Of a stretch of 64,000 bases of DNA, positions 1-8,521 are shown piece after piece (position 1 is the first letter of the stretch; every line of letters starts with the position of its first letter). A program made the translations under genes and the position numbers. The notes beneath the pieces were generated by a model, which did no database searches, was not told the origin of the DNA, and worked only from the letters and a program-made list of their open reading frames with translations. Origin of the DNA: HIMB11 sp965657135 (GTDB lineage Bacteria; Pseudomonadota; Alphaproteobacteria; Rhodobacterales; Rhodobacteraceae); assembly GCA_965657135.1 (NCBI GenBank), contig CBFHNF010000010.1:1-64000 (forward strand), in the 5' to 3' direction.

Positions 1-3
1 TAA

Positions 4-156
4 ATGTTTAAATTTTTGTTTTTCTATGCTATGGTTAAAGATGAAAATTCAGTGAATGAAATGCCAAAGCGTTTAGAAGACACAGCAAAAATATTGATCG
101 CATATGCCCTTATCTTTCTCTGCGGGGGCCTAATGTTGCTGGGCCAAATTCTTTAA
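4..156 (+). CDS. possible small membrane protein (50 aa)
   Basis: A 50-residue reading frame that starts with ATG directly after an in-frame TAA at the window edge. The first half is polar with mixed charge (VKDENSVNEMPKRLED) and the second half is one hydrophobic segment (about residues 29-49, ILIAYALIFLCGGLMLLGQ) that would span a membrane once. No Shine-Dalgarno sequence can be judged because upstream DNA is cut off. I do not recognise the family. It could be a chance ORF; the clear amphipathic-then-hydrophobic layout is the only support. Confidence 0.3.
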   Translation: MFKFLFFYAMVKDENSVNEMPKRLEDTAKILIAYALIFLCGGLMLLGQIL

Positions 157-165
157 AATAGCAAA

Positions 166-285
166 ATGCCAATGCGTAATTTCAAAACACGGCTAAAGAA
201 GCTAGAAGCAAAGAAACAGCCTGTTAAACGGATTGTGCGTATTTACTGGGCGGATGGCACTTTTGTGGGTGAGATGCACTACTAG
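166..285 (+). CDS. possible small basic protein (39 aa)
   Basis: A 39-residue frame starting at ATG 166 and ending at TAG 283-285. The N-terminal half is rich in Lys and Arg (FKTRLKKLEAKKQPVKR) and the C-terminal half reads RIYWADGTFVGEMHY, which looks like a structured beta segment rather than random sequence. No convincing ribosome binding site precedes it. The family is not recognised. It follows the 50-residue ORF by nine bases, so the two could be one transcript. Low confidence because of size. Confidence 0.3.
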   Translation: MPMRNFKTRLKKLEAKKQPVKRIVRIYWADGTFVGEMHY

Positions 286-370
286 CAAATTAATTTGTGG
301 GGCGAATGTGAGGGCGAAATAAACTCATATTCACTAAGAAACTGATAAACATACAATTAATTAATAATAG

Positions 371-460
371 TGGCGGAACGACAGGGATTCGAACCCTGGA
401 GACGGTCTCCCGCCTACACACTTTCCAGGCGTGCGCCTTCGACCACTCGGCCACCGTTCC
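371..460 (-). tRNA. tRNA-Ser(GGA)
   Basis: Read on the minus strand the 90-base gene starts GGAACGGTGGCCGAGTGG and ends in CGTTCCGCCA, so the acceptor stem pairs GGAACGG with CGTTCC plus discriminator, and the 3' CCA is encoded. The anticodon loop reads CTGGAAA, giving anticodon GGA (reads UCC and UCU serine codons). The long variable arm (GGCGGGAGACCGTCTCC region) is as expected for a class II serine tRNA, and the T loop contains GGTTCGAATCC. All arms look intact. Confidence 0.97.
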
Positions 461-523
461 GTATTGCGGTGTTTAGACTGATTAGTTTGGCAATATCAAG
501 GGGTGGATTCCCAAAATTGGCAT

Positions 524-1237
524 TCACGCATCAAATACCAAATGCACGCGTCTATTCTGTTTACCTTTTTTCTCAATCTTACTGATGCGAACGCGTCCAA
601 TTTCGCGCGTTTTGACAACATGTGTTCCACCACAGGGTTGCAAATCGATCTGATTTTGCGCGTTTCTTATGCGCACCAATCTAATGTGTCCTGCACCGCG
701 CGGAGGGCTTACTGACATGGTTTTCACCAGATTTGGATTGGCATCCAGTTCTTCATCTGTGATCCACTGTTAGGTGATTTCAAAATCGTTCTCAATTATG
801 GAATTGATGGTATCGCTTAGTGCCTCTTTTTCCGCTGGGGGTTCGGGCATGTCGAAATCCAGACGTCCCTTGTCAGCTGTAATTGCACCTCCTGTTACCG
901 GCAGCGGAATAACGACAGACAATAAATGCAATGCTGTGTGCATGTGGGCATAACGGCGTGTCCAATCAATGCATTGCACTAAAGATTGCCCAATGTCGGG
1001 CAGAATTCAATCTTCGCTTGGCACGAGGATAAAGGTGCCCGCGTCACCTTTGCGCGTGGTGGTAATGGAAATCACCTGCTCCGACCATGAGAGAGTACCA
1101 ACATCTCCGGGTTGACCGCCAGATGTTGCGTAAAAAAGCGATTGATCTAGGACAATACCACCGTCATCGCGGTGCGCAACGGCCACCCTCATGGCTTCTT
1201 TTTGATAGGCATCTTCAAGTTACAGCGGGCGGGTCAT
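524..1237 (-). pseudogene. alanyl-tRNA editing protein AlaX-like, three in-frame stops
   Basis: One continuous reading frame of 238 codons encodes an AlaX-type trans-editing domain, which hydrolyses mischarged Ser/Gly-tRNA(Ala) in the cytoplasm. Family marks are present: ATSGGQPGD, the HTALH (HxxxH) zinc ligands and the LQPCGGTHV (C...H) zinc ligands. It is interrupted in frame by TAA at 1220-1222 (codon 6, after MTRPL, where relatives probably have Tyr), TGA at 1007-1009 and TAA at 770-772, with no frameshift. The ATG at 1237 overlaps the stop of the upstream channel gene as ATGA, showing it was the last gene of the cysK-channel-alaX unit. Two different stop codons make systematic recoding unlikely; I read it as a pseudogene decaying by nonsense mutation. 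Sequence error at three sites is the less likely alternative. Confidence 0.88.
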
Positions 1238-3516
1238 TCCCGACCCTTTCCAAAATCTTCGATATTCTTAATGGTTATGTCACGTTGTGCAAATGGGATC
1301 TCGATTCCTTCGGCAACAAAGCGCTCGGCAATTTGATGATTTATTTCAGACTTAACGCTGAGCATGAAATTCACATCACTCAAAATTGCGCGAATTTCAA
1401 AATCCATACTGTCGGCCCCAAACCCCTGAAACACAATGGAAGGCCCCGGATGCAAAACAACCATAGGCTGGGCTTCTGCAATTTCACGAAGGATCTCTTC
1501 CACCTTGCGTGTGTCCGTCCCATAGGCCACACCAACCGGAACAATCAAGCGCCCAATGGTGTTTCCACGGGTGTAATTCGTGACTTTCCCCGACACCAAA
1601 TCAGCATTCGGCACGATGACATCACTGCGATCAAATGTTTCGATACGGGTTGAGCGCACGCTAATATCGCGCACATATCCCATTGTACCACCAACATCGA
1701 TCCAATCACCCTTTGTCACGGGTCGTTCGATCAACAAAATGATCCCGGAAACAAAGTTCGACACAATATTTTGTAACCCAAAACCAATGCCCACAGACAA
1801 GGCACCAGCCACAATCGCCAGTGAAGATAGATCAAGCCCCGTGCTGGATATTGCGACCATCGAGGCGACAAAAATACCAACATATCCTAAACCTGAAACA
1901 ATGGCATTTTGTGCCCCAGCGTCTAAGCGTGTTTTCGGAAGAACCGATGCGCGCAATGCAGATTGGATCAATCGCGTCGCCATGTATCCAATGGTAAAAA
2001 TCAAGACAAAGGTCAGAAAATCCAAGGGCGATATGCGCGTTCCAGCGATTGGTACGCCTTCTTTTATTTGATCCCAAACTTCAGATAGATTGGAAACGCG
2101 AGCCCCCCAAATCAACGCAAAAAAGGGCAAGGATGCAAACGCAATAACGAAACTAATCAGGATTGGGATCAAACCATCCTCTTCGTCCCCTTGACGGTTC
2201 AACGCGCGCGCATAAAGATCAACCAACGCGCCTTGAAGGATCACAATGAGCGAACACATCGAAAGCGTCAGCAGCAAGGCCAATACCAAACTATAGGCAG
2301 CTGTGACGTATCCGATCGCTCCTAAAACGGGTGCAGCAATCGCAGCAAACTTGCTAAGCTGTGAGAGAATGCGTGCGAAGCGAATTGCAAAGACACCATC
2401 TGGGCCCGCATCTTCGCTATCGCTGGCTTGACGTAATTTTGCAGACGCACGCATCAGGACATAGGCCCCAAGCAGCACGAGTATAAAGTGCATCACCGCA
2501 ATTGAGGCGGTACTTACTTCATTGAAAACAAAAACATGATCAAGCGCGTGATCAATAACAAAAATCGAAGCCCCCATGATATAGGTACGCCTGATAAAAG
2601 ACTCTTCAATTTCTTTGGGCAACTCGAATGCAGAGCCCGATCCTGTTGCCAATCGATCAGAAATAAACAGCGCCATAATAATGTAGCTGACCCACGTTGG
2701 AAGCGCATCTAACACCAACGTTCCACGTACCCCAAACATACCAGTTTGAAGCGAGACCGCCCCCAAAACATAAAATGCAGCAATCAACATAACCGATTTG
2801 ACCAGCGCAGCCACCAAGTGCACCAATCGGGGATTACGAAGCACAGATTGCGACACGCTGTTTGTTCGATTTGATAGACGAAACGCTCCAGCGAACAACG
2901 CTATTGCAACAGCAAATTGCGCGATTATGTTTAATACATTTGTTTGGAACGTGACACGTACTGCCGCATTAATTGTTGCATCCTTGACCTCATCAAACAG
3001 ACCATTCACAACTCCCATTACCTCTGTAATCGCGACCATCCAACGTGCAGGCGCAAGTGGTGTTGGGCCGAGCTCTAACAATGCGTTTGTGCGCCGCTCA
3101 CTGATCAACTGATCAATCTCGCGTATTATTCCACTTGCGCGGGCATATGCTTCTTGGGCACGCAATAACGGCGCGCGTGCCTCATTTAGTTGCTGATTAA
3201 GTGCAGAGCGTCTGTCTGCAAGTGGATCTTCTCCGACCTCTGGAATAGGGGCGAGTGCACCTAATTGCCCTTCAAGGATATCGACACGCGCCGTATCTCC
3301 TGATTGGGTTTCAGAAAACACCTGTCTCCAGTCCACAATTTGAATTCTAAGCGCCTCGAGCGCGGCGTCTGAGGCTTGGGCATTTTCAATCACTGATTCC
3401 GCGCGCACCGCATCTTTGGACCAGCGATCAAAGATATCAGGCGTGACGCCTTGAGCGAATACAGGAGAGATTAAAACGATCCAAAGGACCAAACATGTAC
3501 GCAACAAATGAATCAT
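1234..3516 (-). CDS. mechanosensitive ion channel family protein (MscS/MscK type)
   Basis: A 760-residue inner-membrane protein. Residues 1-22 look like a signal peptide (hydrophobic, ending SPVFAQ). Residues about 25-150 form a soluble, helical periplasmic part of the DUF3772 kind, followed by many transmembrane segments (about 190-560). The MscS core is at about 565-740: the pore helix with alternating Ala/Gly (LSVGIGFGLQNIVSNFVSG), then the beta domain with ERPVTKGDWIDVGG and a C-terminal alpha/beta cage. The family opens under membrane tension to release solutes during hypo-osmotic shock. It lies 3 bases after cysK and overlaps the decayed alaX frame, so it is probably co-transcribed. The ATG at 3516 is the natural start because the signal peptide begins there. 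Confidence 0.9.
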   Translation of the reverse strand: MIHLLRTCLVLWIVLISPVFAQGVTPDIFDRWSKDAVRAESVIENAQASDAALEALRIQIVDWRQVFSETQSGDTARVDILEGQLGALAPIPEVGEDPLADRRSALNQQLNEARAPLLRAQEAYARASGIIREIDQLISERRTNALLELGPTPLAPARWMVAITEVMGVVNGLFDEVKDATINAAVRVTFQTNVLNIIAQFAVAIALFAGAFRLSNRTNSVSQSVLRNPRLVHLVAALVKSVMLIAAFYVLGAVSLQTGMFGVRGTLVLDALPTWVSYIIMALFISDRLATGSGSAFELPKEIEESFIRRTYIMGASIFVIDHALDHVFVFNEVSTASIAVMHFILVLLGAYVLMRASAKLRQASDSEDAGPDGVFAIRFARILSQLSKFAAIAAPVLGAIGYVTAAYSLVLALLLTLSMCSLIVILQGALVDLYARALNRQGDEEDGLIPILISFVIAFASLPFFALIWGARVSNLSEVWDQIKEGVPIAGTRISPLDFLTFVLIFTIGYMATRLIQSALRASVLPKTRLDAGAQNAIVSGLGYVGIFVASMVAISSTGLDLSSLAIVAGALSVGIGFGLQNIVSNFVSGIILLIERPVTKGDWIDVGGTMGYVRDISVRSTRIETFDRSDVIVPNADLVSGKVTNYTRGNTIGRLIVPVGVAYGTDTRKVEEILREIAEAQPMVVLHPGPSIVFQGFGADSMDFEIRAILSDVNFMLSVKSEINHQIAERFVAEGIEIPFAQRDITIKNIEDFGKGRE

Positions 3517-3519
3517 TAA

Positions 3520-4551
3520 TTATTCCACAAATACCTGAGGCACTTCTCTTGGTGTACGGTCTAACCAGTCGGGGACGGGAAGACCTTTAGATTTTAGAAA
3601 TTCAGGGTTATACAATTTTGACTGATAGCGGGTTCCATAATCACATAAAATGGTCACAATGGTGTGTCCAGGGCCCAATTCACGCGCTAATTTCACGGCA
3701 CCCGCAATATTAATGCCAGATGATCCACCTAAACACAGTCCTTCGTTTGCCATCAAATCGAATACGATTGGAAGGGCTTCTTCGTCCGTGATTTGATAGG
3801 AATGATCCGGCGTAAATCCTTGAAGGTTGGCAGTGATGCGTCCCTGCCCGATCCCCTCGCTGATGGACGAACCTTCTGAGACAAGCGTTCCGGTTGTGTA
3901 GAACGAATACAGTGCTGCGCCCATGGGATCGGCCAACCCGATCTTGACGCCTTTTGGTTGAAGATAGTGCGCGCAGCCTGACAAAGTTCCGCCAGATCCC
4001 ACTGATGCAACAAATCCATCGACCTTACCATCAGTTTGCGACCAAATTTCAGGTGCTGTTGTTTCAATATGTGCACGCCGATTTGCAACGTTGTCGAATT
4101 GATTTGCCCAGATCGCGCCATTTGGTTCGCTTTTGGCCAATTCGTTCGCCAAGCGTTCGGAATAACGTACATAATTATTTGGGGTCTTATAAGGTGCAGC
4201 GGGCACTTGAACCAATTCCGCACCCGCAAGGCGCAGCATATCCTTTTTCTCTTGGCTTTGGGTTTCTGGGATCACAATAACCGTTTTGAACCCCATGGAA
4301 GCCCCAATCAGTGCAAGCCCAATTCCGGTGTTTCCGGCTGTCCCCTCGACAATAGTTCCACCGGGTTTAAGTAAACCCCGTTCGATCGCATCGCGTATGA
4401 TAAACAATGCTGCACGATCTTTGACGGATTGGCCCGGATTTAAAAATTCAGCCTTACCTAAAATGGTACATCCTGTCTCTTCGCTGACACGGCGCAGTTT
4501 AATCAGGGGCGTGTTACCAACTGCATTGGCCAAATCAGAAGCGTACTGCAT
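3520..4551 (-). CDS. cysK: cysteine synthase A (O-acetylserine sulfhydrylase)
   Basis: A 343-residue PLP enzyme that makes L-cysteine from O-acetylserine and sulfide. The PLP lysine lies in GQSVKDRAA (about K44), the asparagine loop is EGTAGNTGIGLA, the phosphate-binding glycine loop is SVGSGGTLSG and the cofactor serine region is LGGSSGIN. The frame extends four codons upstream to a TTG, but I chose ATG 4551 because GAGG lies just upstream of it with good spacing. It is the first gene of a unit with the MscS-type channel and the alaX remnant, the channel starting 3 bases after its stop. Fold type II cysteine synthase is clear; a cystathionine beta-synthase activity cannot be excluded by sequence alone. 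Confidence 0.93.
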   Translation of the reverse strand: MQYASDLANAVGNTPLIKLRRVSEETGCTILGKAEFLNPGQSVKDRAALFIIRDAIERGLLKPGGTIVEGTAGNTGIGLALIGASMGFKTVIVIPETQSQEKKDMLRLAGAELVQVPAAPYKTPNNYVRYSERLANELAKSEPNGAIWANQFDNVANRRAHIETTAPEIWSQTDGKVDGFVASVGSGGTLSGCAHYLQPKGVKIGLADPMGAALYSFYTTGTLVSEGSSISEGIGQGRITANLQGFTPDHSYQITDEEALPIVFDLMANEGLCLGGSSGINIAGAVKLARELGPGHTIVTILCDYGTRYQSKLYNPEFLKSKGLPVPDWLDRTPREVPQVFVE

Positions 4552-4591
4552 ATTTTTCCTCAATTCGTTTTAAAGTATGCTAAGAGCGAAC

Positions 4592-5719
4592 CTATCGACT
4601 TACAAGATCACCAAGACGATATTGTTGCAACCATAAGAGCATCATAGCCAATGGAAGCGCGCGAAACCGACCCTGAAGTGCCATTTCGATCGCCTGATCA
4701 GCGCCCATGATATGGGGACGAATATCTTCGTTTTCATCGGCCAAACCACCAATCTTCGGTACGAAATTTGACAGATCACACAGCCCCAAAAAACTATGGA
4801 AAAACGTTGTTGATCCGCCCGGGCTGGGATAGGATTTAGATATCGGAATTAGGCGGTTGATGTTTAATCCCGCCTCTTCGTTTGCCTCCCGAAGGGCGCA
4901 GGATTCTGGGGTTTCCCCCAAATCAATCATTCCGGCGACGGGTTCATAAACCCAAGGATTTTTATCCCCCCGAGCAAAGGGAGCCATGCGAAATTGTTCC
5001 AAAATGAGGATTTGATCGCTGTTTGGATCATAGGGTAAGACCAATGACGCGTCCCCTGAAACAAATGCTGCGCGCGACACCTCAGCACTCATTGATCCAT
5101 CAAAATGGCGATAACGCAGCTTATAATCCCGCATTGCAAAGAACTGAGTATAGGGACGTGAAAGTTCAATTGTTTCAACGAGACGATCCCCTGCCCCCAA
5201 CTCAGGCCCCTCATCCAGATCCTCTTGGGCCAAACGCCATGAATGCGCGCGACGTTCCATCATTGGGAATTTTGGATCCATATCCGCGGCAGAGGATTTG
5301 CCAAAATGCCACATGAATTCAATTGCAGCCTGATAGGCAGTTGGGCCCCAAGTCTCAGACCAATCTTCCAGGCGCCATTTATCGCCCGACACAACCTCAG
5401 GATCATCGCAATAATAAACACTCACATGTTTTGGGCCCGCGTCGGTGTCAACCGTAACTGAGACCGGTGCGTAATCAAATCCGCTTTCGTAATAATCTAG
5501 GCGCTGGATGTCCATATCGTCCAGCCCCTCTAGCAAAAGGCCCTCAGCAATTGATCCTGGTTCCTGAATGATTACGGGGAAATTTTCATTCTTGGCCCAA
5601 TAAGCCGCGTGATCATGCAAGCGTGCCTTGGAAAATTGCAGTTCTTCACGCGAACGGCCCAACACAATTTCGCACAATCCTAAGTCGCATAGCGTCCCAT
5701 AAAAAAACATTGATGGCAT
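4592..5719 (-). CDS. gamma-glutamylcyclotransferase-like / Nudix hydrolase fusion
   Basis: A 375-residue two-domain protein. The N-terminal about 150 residues are a GGCT/AIG2-like fold: the FFYGTL substrate loop near the start and the LDYYESGFDYAPVSV segment that normally carries the acidic catalytic residue. The C-terminal about 200 residues are a Nudix hydrolase of the ADP-ribose pyrophosphatase kind with a complete Nudix box, GMIDLGE-x7-REANEEAGL. The Nudix half probably cleaves ADP-ribose or a related nucleotide-sugar diphosphate; the GGCT half may act on gamma-glutamyl peptides or amines. A GTG at 5731 is in frame, but ATG 5719 has AGGTGG upstream. It is the last gene before cysK, 40 bases away. 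No obstructing mutation is seen in either active site. Confidence 0.85.
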   Translation of the reverse strand: MPSMFFYGTLCDLGLCEIVLGRSREELQFSKARLHDHAAYWAKNENFPVIIQEPGSIAEGLLLEGLDDMDIQRLDYYESGFDYAPVSVTVDTDAGPKHVSVYYCDDPEVVSGDKWRLEDWSETWGPTAYQAAIEFMWHFGKSSAADMDPKFPMMERRAHSWRLAQEDLDEGPELGAGDRLVETIELSRPYTQFFAMRDYKLRYRHFDGSMSAEVSRAAFVSGDASLVLPYDPNSDQILILEQFRMAPFARGDKNPWVYEPVAGMIDLGETPESCALREANEEAGLNINRLIPISKSYPSPGGSTTFFHSFLGLCDLSNFVPKIGGLADENEDIRPHIMGADQAIEMALQGRFRALPLAMMLLWLQQYRLGDLVSR

Positions 5720-5794
5720 GATCGCCCCCACCTAAAGATACTGCCCGCCGTTTAGTGCCTTCTGACGGCCTTGCCTAGGGCAAAATACATCACA

Positions 5795-7213
5795 CTAAAA
5801 CGTGCGCGTCTTATAACTTTCGAGCGCACGATTTCGTCCTGTGGGCAAATCGACAATAGGGTCGGGATAACGCATTCCAGGGTGCAGATTCCAGGATTGA
5901 GGGATCGCATCGTAAAAATCTAAAGCTGTTTTTGGGGCGCTTCGTTGGCCCTCAGCGATCCATGAGTTGCGATAGGCAGCACCATCATCAAATTTTTTTG
6001 CCTGCGTATCGGGGTTGAATACGCGGAAATACGGCGTCGCATCAGGGCCTGATCCTGACACCCACTGCCATCCAAGCGCGTTTAAAGCGGGGTCCCAATC
6101 GACCAAACACTCTTCAAACCATTTTTGGCCAACGCGCCAATGAGTCAACAAATGTTTCGTTAAATACGATCCAACATTCATGCGCCCGCGATTGTGCATG
6201 TACCCTGTCACATAAATTTCACGCATGGCTGCATCGATAAGTGGAATGCCCGTGCGCCCTTGTTTCCATGCGATAACGTGGGGATGCGCTTCATCTTCTT
6301 GCCATGGGAAATGATCCCATTTGTCTGACCAGTTCGAATGGGTAATATGTGGCGTATGATACATCAAGTGATACCCAAATTCACGCCATACCAGTTGTTT
6401 GATGAATGCTTCTGCATCGGATGATCCATTCAACAATGCACGCTGTGCGACATGCCAAACCTGACGTGAGCTGATTTCACCAAGTGTCAGAAACTGAGAC
6501 AACCGTGATGTGCCATTCACACCCATTAGATCGCGCCCAGTTGCATAACGATCAACGCCGTTTTGAATGAAATCATGCAACGTGTCATGAGCTGCGTTTT
6601 CACCTGCCGTCAGGTAGGTTTTCAATACTTTTTGACCACGCTGCAAACCAGCCCCCATGTGCCAATCACCCAAACGTTCGCTTTTTGGCCATGACGCAGG
6701 AACACAAAGGGTTCTTGGTTGTGCAAGCGGCTCTGGTATCATTCGGCCTGAAACGGCCCGCCAAAATGGTGTGTAAACCCGGAAAAATCCACCAGCCTTT
6801 GTTTCAACACTCCAAGGTTCGAACAACAAATGACCAGACACACTTTTTGCATCGACGTCGAGAGCCTTAAGGGTCGACTTCACCTTGGTGTCGCGCTGAA
6901 CGCTATCTGGATCGTAAAGGCGTGACCAAAAAACAGCACCAGCCCCCGTTTCTTGCACAAGTTCGCGTAAAACCTCGATTGGATCGCCACTTCGATAAAT
7001 GATGCGAGACCCTAGCGCACGCAGACTTTGATCCAGCGCCTCAAATCCCAAAGACATTCGGTAGGATGAGGCCGCTCCGAGTGCGGATTGGATCGCGTCA
7101 TTGATTACAACAGGGATGACAGGACCACCGCGATTGATGCCCTCAATCAAAGTGGGGTTATCGGCCAGCCGCAAATCACGGCGGATCCAATAAATCGTTG
7201 CATTATTGTTCAT
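5795..7213 (-). CDS. phrB: deoxyribodipyrimidine photolyase
   Basis: A 472-residue flavoprotein of the photolyase/cryptochrome family, which uses blue light and reduced FAD to split cyclobutane pyrimidine dimers. The N-terminal antenna domain starts with IYWIRRDLRLADNPTL. The FAD-binding helical domain contains WREFGYHLMY, GIPLIDAAMREIYVTGYMHN and NVGSYLTKHLL, and WDPALNALGWQWVSGSGPDA, the conserved catalytic Trp/Asn region. Length fits class I CPD photolyases. An upstream in-frame TTG at 7228 is a weaker start than ATG 7213. It lies 53 bases after the class V PLP gene, so it may be read through from the dmdA unit or have its own promoter. Cryptochrome-like signalling is possible but less likely. 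Confidence 0.92.
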   Translation of the reverse strand: MNNNATIYWIRRDLRLADNPTLIEGINRGGPVIPVVINDAIQSALGAASSYRMSLGFEALDQSLRALGSRIIYRSGDPIEVLRELVQETGAGAVFWSRLYDPDSVQRDTKVKSTLKALDVDAKSVSGHLLFEPWSVETKAGGFFRVYTPFWRAVSGRMIPEPLAQPRTLCVPASWPKSERLGDWHMGAGLQRGQKVLKTYLTAGENAAHDTLHDFIQNGVDRYATGRDLMGVNGTSRLSQFLTLGEISSRQVWHVAQRALLNGSSDAEAFIKQLVWREFGYHLMYHTPHITHSNWSDKWDHFPWQEDEAHPHVIAWKQGRTGIPLIDAAMREIYVTGYMHNRGRMNVGSYLTKHLLTHWRVGQKWFEECLVDWDPALNALGWQWVSGSGPDATPYFRVFNPDTQAKKFDDGAAYRNSWIAEGQRSAPKTALDFYDAIPQSWNLHPGMRYPDPIVDLPTGRNRALESYKTRTF

Positions 7214-7266
7214 ACAATAAATACGCAAACGCAGCGTATTAGATCACTAATTTCAGATATATACCG

Positions 7267-8493
7267 CTAAAGATGAGCGCGAAGGACATCGATCAGTTTG
7301 GAAATGTCACCGTCGCTGGTATAATGCACGAAGCTTAAGCGTAACACACCGTGACGCGGATTAACGTTCAGTGCTCCGAGCGGACGCACTGCATAAAAAT
7401 CACCTCCGCCCGCCATGATACCCTCTTGGGCTAAGGTTGCCGCAAATTCTTCTGCATTTCTGCCAATGTCAATTGCAATGGTCGGTGCGCGTGCCGCACT
7501 ATCTAATGGACCAAGGGTGCGAATATCATTACGTTCGCGCAGAAATGTCATCAATGGTTGCATTCGCGCAATTTCGGCTTCGCGGAAAAGCGTGTGAACA
7601 AAACTTCCCCGCTCTGCTGCAGGTAGATGGCCGGCGCCGTGATGCGCTGCAACCGCATCAAAATAATCCACCATGCCGGCACAGGCCGCAATCTGTGCGT
7701 GATCTGGACCTGCAGGGGTGAATTTTTTGTAAAGGCTGTCTGAATTGAAATAATGTGCCTGATTGGGCAACAGTTCGGCCAATTGCCGCCGCACCGCCAT
7801 GATCCCTTGATGCGGCCCATAGGTTTTGTAGGATGAAAACATATAAATGTCAGGGCCCATGTCACCTACGTTGGGAATACCGTGGGGTGCGTAACTGACA
7901 CCATCAACACAGACAAATGCCCCCGCACCATGCGCGAGTGCTGTGATTTCAACCACTGGATTAATTTCACCCACAACATTTGAACAATGAGGGAAACACA
8001 CTAATCGTACGTTCTCATCTAACAAATTCATCAAATCGTTGGAATCTAATCGACCTGTTTCAGGGTTGATTTGCCATTCACGTACTTCAATCCCGCGCTC
8101 TGCCAAGCGACGCCATGCGCCTGAATTTGCCTCGTGATCTTGGTTTGTGACGATGATTGCATCACCATCTCCCATCCACTCGCCAAAGGCCTTGGCCAAA
8201 ACAAAAACATTCTGTGTCGTCGATGGGCCAAAACTCAGCTCATCTTCGCCAACACCCATCAACGCGGATAAACGTGTCCGCGCCTCATCCATTTCTTCGC
8301 CACCTAATCGGCTGGCGTCATAAGGGGCATAGGGTTGCACTTTGCGTTCATTATAAAACCGAAACAAACGGTCAATCACGTGACGGCAGGTAAAACTGCC
8401 GCCAGCGTTTTCAAAAAAGGATTGATTGGACAGAGCGGGTTCCGAAAAGGCTGGAAATTGATTGCGCACGAAATCGATATCTAGCTGTGTCAT
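7267..8493 (-). CDS. cysteine desulfurase-like class V aminotransferase
   Basis: A 408-residue PLP enzyme of the NifS/SufS-like class V group, closest in appearance to the VC1184-type subfamily (N-terminal SFFENAGGSFTCRHVIDRL). The PLP lysine is about K223 in FSSYKTYGPHQG, with the aspartate FVCVDGVSYAPHG that contacts the cofactor. The usual mobile catalytic Cys loop of true cysteine desulfurases is not evident, so desulfurase activity is unproven. It begins 28 bases after acuI in the same direction, so it probably belongs to the dmdA transcript; a sulfur-related role next to DMSP demethylation is attractive but is inference. Confidence 0.85.
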   Translation of the reverse strand: MTQLDIDFVRNQFPAFSEPALSNQSFFENAGGSFTCRHVIDRLFRFYNERKVQPYAPYDASRLGGEEMDEARTRLSALMGVGEDELSFGPSTTQNVFVLAKAFGEWMGDGDAIIVTNQDHEANSGAWRRLAERGIEVREWQINPETGRLDSNDLMNLLDENVRLVCFPHCSNVVGEINPVVEITALAHGAGAFVCVDGVSYAPHGIPNVGDMGPDIYMFSSYKTYGPHQGIMAVRRQLAELLPNQAHYFNSDSLYKKFTPAGPDHAQIAACAGMVDYFDAVAAHHGAGHLPAAERGSFVHTLFREAEIARMQPLMTFLRERNDIRTLGPLDSAARAPTIAIDIGRNAEEFAATLAQEGIMAGGGDFYAVRPLGALNVNPRHGVLRLSFVHYTSDGDISKLIDVLRAHL

Positions 8494-8521
8494 GAACTCT
8501 CTCTTTTCAATCCTTTTGAGG

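Noticed and set aside
1007..1009. TGA in the alaX frame as a selenocysteine codon
   Set aside because: The same frame also holds two TAA stops, the position is not a redox site of the family, and no SECIS-like element is evident.
1087..1653. 188-codon plus-strand ORF
   Set aside because: It lies antisense across the alaX remnant and the MscS-type C-terminus; no start signal and no recognisable domain.
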